From assembly GCF_040939455.1 (NCBI RefSeq), contig NC_134106.1, forward strand, positions 43,546,001 through 43,610,000: DNA of 64,000 nucleotides. The letters run 5' to 3'. The notes beneath the pieces are model-generated. The model worked only from the letters and a program-made list of their open reading frames with translations, had not been told where the DNA came from and did not search any database. The position numbers and the translations under genes are program-made. Origin of the DNA: Microcebus murinus (taxonomy: Eukaryota; Chordata; Mammalia; Primates; Cheirogaleidae). Shown piece by piece: positions 60,991-64,000 of this stretch. How positions within the stretch are numbered: the first letter of the stretch is position 1; every line of letters begins with the position of its first letter.

Positions 60991-61644
60991 CTTAGCCTGA
61001 TAAAAATAGGAAGCCAAAAGAATTATCCAGAAGGAAAGTCATGTTAAAGTCAATCTAACAGCATAACCCCCTAAATACCTGATGTTAAGAGGCAATAGAG
61101 AGGTTAAGAAACTCAGGCTTGTATGTTTTCATTTCAGTGAAAACAGGACAAATAAATGGATATTTAGCATACATAATGTATTAAACATTCCTGGGCATGC
61201 CTCTTTGTTCCCATGCACTAATGTTCCTACACATATGGTTGCTGGGTCAAAATGCACATGAATTATAAACTCTGATAGATATTACCAAATTGCCCTCAAA
61301 AGAAAAGGCATTCTCACAAACTTACAGACTATTTCTAGATGGACATATAAAATATACTAAGATCAGTTGTCTGTGAAATGTCAAACTAGGGATCTGGTAG
61401 GTGAAATATAATTAATCCTTTCATTGTAACTTTTTATGTCATTTCATATTCTAAACCCAATATATTTTCAATTAAAATGTTTAAAACTGCACCAAGACCA
61501 CCTGCATATATAAATAACCATATGGAACACTCTTCTGTGCTTCTTTGAGGAAGCATCCTCCAGCTAGTCTAATATGCAGGACTTTGTGGAGGAATTGCAC
61601 TGCTGATACCAAGTCCTTGCTTTACGTTGGTTACCAGCCCCTGT
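60991..61644. other. Unassigned AT-rich DNA
   Basis: Nothing recognised with confidence. Confidence 0.4.
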
Positions 61645-61905
61645 GTTGTGGTCTGAATGTTTGTATCCCCACAAAATTCATAGTTGGAGACCCTATCCTC
61701 CAGTGAGACGGTATTTGGAGATGGGGCCTTTGGGAGGTAATAAGGTTTAGATGAGGTCATGAAGGTGGAGCCACCATGAGGGGATTAGTGCCCTCATAGG
61801 AGGAGGAAGGAGAAGAGAGTTTGTTCTCTCCACTGTATAAGGTCACAGCAAGAAGACACCATCATCTGTCAGCACAGGGCCCTCATCAGAACTTGATCAT
61901 GCTGT
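61645..61905 (+). mobile_element. MLT1 LTR, 5' part
   Basis: TTGTGGTCTGAATGTTTGTA, GGTATTTGGAGATGGGGCCT, TTGGGAGGTAATAAGGTTTA, GGATTAGTGCCCTCATAGG and AGGTCACAGCAAGAAGACAC are in MLT1 order. The last third is missing. Confidence 0.85.
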
Positions 61906-61906
61906 G

Positions 61907-62110
61907 GCTTTGGAGCCAGAAAAGCTTGAGTTTGAGTCTTACTTCTGACACATGCTAGTTGTTGACCACGGGACAAGTTGTTAAACCTTCCGGAGACTCA
62001 ATTTTCTCATTTGTACTATCAAGATGACAATATATATTGTATTGGATTACTGAGAATAAAAAGAACTAGTAATATATAAAGTTTTTGTCATGAAGTCTCA
62101 TAGTAAGAGC
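61907..62110 (+). mobile_element. MIR SINE
   Basis: GCTTTGGAGCCAGAAAAGCT, TGACCACGGGACAAGTTGTT, AAACCTTCCGGAGACTCAAT and TTCTCATTTGTACTATCAAG are in MIR order. It starts at the break in the MLT1 LTR. Confidence 0.85.
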
Positions 62111-62374
62111 TCAGAAATTATATTATTATTCTTCCACTTTCTAATGTTTCCAACATTCTTTCCTGCCCCAACCATCACTAAGCAATGCTAACTAACCTAT
62201 AGGAGTTCACTGTGTACATGTTGTTGGGATGATGGTGAAGAAGGGAAGAATAGTAGAGGAGAAGCAGGAGGAAGGCTTTGGAAAAGTCTGAACTAAGATT
62301 CCACTTCAGAAACCACTGCCAGCTTTAAGGAGCCTGCCAAGGCAGTGCAACTAATCTTTACATTTTTTGCATTA

Positions 62375-62456
62375 TTTAAAGTCTTTATTTTACTTTTAAT
62401 TGTGGTATAATACACATAAAGTAAAATTTGCCATCTTAACCACTCTTTTATATTTG
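62375..62456 (-). mobile_element. L1MB-like 3' end (antisense), cut by the next L1
   Basis: TTTTAATTGTGGTATAATAC, ACATAAAGTAAAATTTGCCA and CTTAACCACTCTTTTATA match the antisense end of an old L1MB. The copy stops where the T-run of the following L1 begins. Confidence 0.75.
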
Positions 62457-62993
62457 ATTTTTTTATTTCAGAATATTATGGAGGTACAAATATTTTGGTT
62501 GCATATAATGCTTTTGCCTCTCCCAAGGAAGGGCTACAGGCATGTCCTTCCCCCATAGAGTGTGCTCTGCATCCATTAGTTGTGAGTACCTGATCAAATT
62601 AAAAACCTTGTGCACAGCCAAGGAAACTATCATTAGAGCAAATAGACAACCTACAGAATGGGCGAAAGAAATTTGCATGTTACACATCCAATAAAGGGCT
62701 GATAACAAGAAACTATATATAACTTGAGAAAATTAACAAGAAAAAAATCAAACCACCCCATCAATAAATGGACAAACGACACAAACAGAAACTTTTCAAA
62801 AGACGACAGAATAATGGCCAGCAAACATATAGAAAAAATGTGCTCAACATCTCTAATCATCAGGGAAATGCAAATCAAAACCACAATGAGATATCACTTT
62901 TCTCCAGTGAGAATGGCCTTTATCAAAAAGTCCCAAAACAACAAATGCTGGCGTTGATGTGGAGAGATGGGAACACTCTTACACTGCTGATGG
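62457..62993 (-). mobile_element. L1 (lemur-type) with inverted 5' part
   Basis: 62457-62587 is a T-run followed by antisense 3' UTR (TTTCAGAATATTATGGAGGT, ATGTCCTTCCCCCATAGAGT). From 62588 the sequence is sense ORF2 (CAGCCAAGGAAACTATCATT, GACAACCTACAGAATGGGCG, ATGCAAATCAAAACCACAAT, ACACTGCTGATGG). The intervening L1 is missing. This is the twin-priming layout for a minus-strand insertion. No clear target duplication is seen. Confidence 0.8.
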
Positions 62994-63300
62994 CATCCAA
63001 TCTTTACTTAAAGGAACTTGGGCCAAATCGGACACATGAAAGAGATCATGTGTCCCCTCAGTCTCATCCCTACACTGAGAAATTGTGGTGCCATCAATTT
63101 TCTCTTCGGATGCTGACAGCCTATTGTGTGGGGCCATTAAGATCATAACCAAGGTAGAGATTGCGACGGGTAAATGACAGGACACTCTTTCTGGTGCAAC
63201 CAGAACTAATTGCTCCCCAACACAAACAGAGGCCCCTGTGGAAAGGCAAAGAACTGAGAAAGACTTTAGCAGGATATATTTTTTAAAAGCAGGGAAAAAG
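62994..63300. other. Unassigned tract with a palindrome and several CpGs
   Basis: Not L1 or any repeat I recognise. It has a perfect 10-bp inverted repeat at 63030-63055 and a minus-strand frame that reaches to 63185 (SEEKIDGTTISQCRDETEG). Nothing ties it to a known gene. Confidence 0.4.
63030..63055. repeat. Perfect inverted repeat (10 bp arms, 6 bp loop)
   Basis: GGACACATGA, AAGAGA, TCATGTGTCC. The arms are exact complements. Confidence 0.95.
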
Positions 63301-64000
63301 TAAAAATAAAAAGCTTTGGGTTTTCTATTGGAAACAGTTCCAATTTGTAATCTGGTAGGAGGTTACCTTAAGAATCATAAACATTTGTTCATTGTATAAA
63401 ATACAGATTTGGTGATGGTAAATGATTCAAGTGGTGATTTCTTACTACCAACTCACTGACACCATTTCTCCAGAGAGGGAATCTATAATTCGACAGTGAT
63501 GGAGGACAGGGGCACTCACAGCTTGGCTCCCTCAGCACTGGTTGCCATGACTACAGCCTCCCGAACTCTTCATTTCACAACTAGGCAAAGTCTGCAGCTT
63601 TTGAATCAAAATTAGCTTGTTTCATTTTCATTTGAGTCAGATCTAACCAAATTCTTATATGTTTTGCCAGAAACAATATTTTTACTCTTAATACAGTATC
63701 ATGTTTTATTAAATGAAAACAGTGCCCTCCCCCCTTATCCTTAAGAGTTTGCTCTACTGCCAGGTCTCAGAAACTGAGGAAATATATCATTGTATTGCCT
63801 GTAAGGTGTGAATTACTTAAAATCAGCTATAATTTTCATATTATTTTAGACATAGGTTACTGTATCAAAAGTACAGATTTTGCACAGAATACTCAAAAAG
63901 TACAGATTTTGTTTTTATATTTAAATTTAGAAACCACAACTAAATATTTCTCCTAGAATATCTAAAGATTCTTTCAAAATCTAATCAAAGAAAGACTTTT
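63301..64000. other. Unassigned AT-rich DNA
   Basis: Nothing recognised. It contains a directly repeated AAAAGTACAGATTTTG-like string near 63867 and 63895, about 28 bp apart. Confidence 0.4.

Overview
This is a stretch of primate nuclear DNA, most likely from a strepsirrhine (lemur or galago type). It is AT-rich and CpG-poor, and interspersed repeats fill much of it. The strepsirrhine assignment rests on two things seen in the sequence. The full-length Alu at 20082 carries the linker between its arms (AATAGAAAGAAA then AATTGGCCAACTAA) that I associate with lemur/galago Alus. Several 5'-truncated L1 ends share a 3' UTR with ATTATGGGGGTACAAATGTT (read on the antisense strand), which I associate with lemur L1s. 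No database search was possible, so family names come from remembered consensus patterns.

I find no convincing protein-coding gene, RNA gene or CpG island. Open reading frames are short, and most of the longer ones lie inside L1 ORF2 remnants or other repeats. The window looks intergenic or deep-intronic.

Layout: 0-5.3 kb, an L1 ORF2 remnant with a microsatellite grown inside it, an older L1 3' end and small L1 pieces. 5.3-14.5 kb, MLT1-type LTRs, MIR and L2 relics, a 392-bp inverted-repeat DNA element (6925-7316), a Tigger1 3' end and an L1MA end. 14.5-17.5 kb, mostly unassigned. 17.5-24 kb, an antisense L1ME end, several MaLR LTRs and the Alu. 24-26.4 kb, apparently single-copy. 26.4-31.3 kb, L2 copies broken by MaLR LTRs, MIR and a hAT-like element. 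31.3-34.1 kb, an L1 with both ends but an internal deletion. 35.3-37.1 kb, a composite insertion flanked by 14-bp target duplications. 37-53 kb, scattered MIR, L2, MLT1 and L1 pieces. 53-58.6 kb, dense old and young L1s, one twin-primed. 58.6-64 kb, L2, MLT1, MIR, a second inverted L1 and an unassigned tail.

The most notable structures are: (1) 35334-37060, which has the architecture of an L1 3' transduction, meaning a truncated L1, its own poly(A), about 950 bp of downstream sequence containing antisense L1 and Alu, a polyadenylation signal and a second poly(A), all between perfect 14-bp repeats; (2) a relatively CpG-rich non-autonomous DNA transposon with TA target duplication and four copies of an 18-bp internal motif; (3) two L1 insertions with the inverted 5' end typical of twin priming; and (4) a few unassigned tracts with coding-like or palindromic features. 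I found no cellular system or operon-like unit here.
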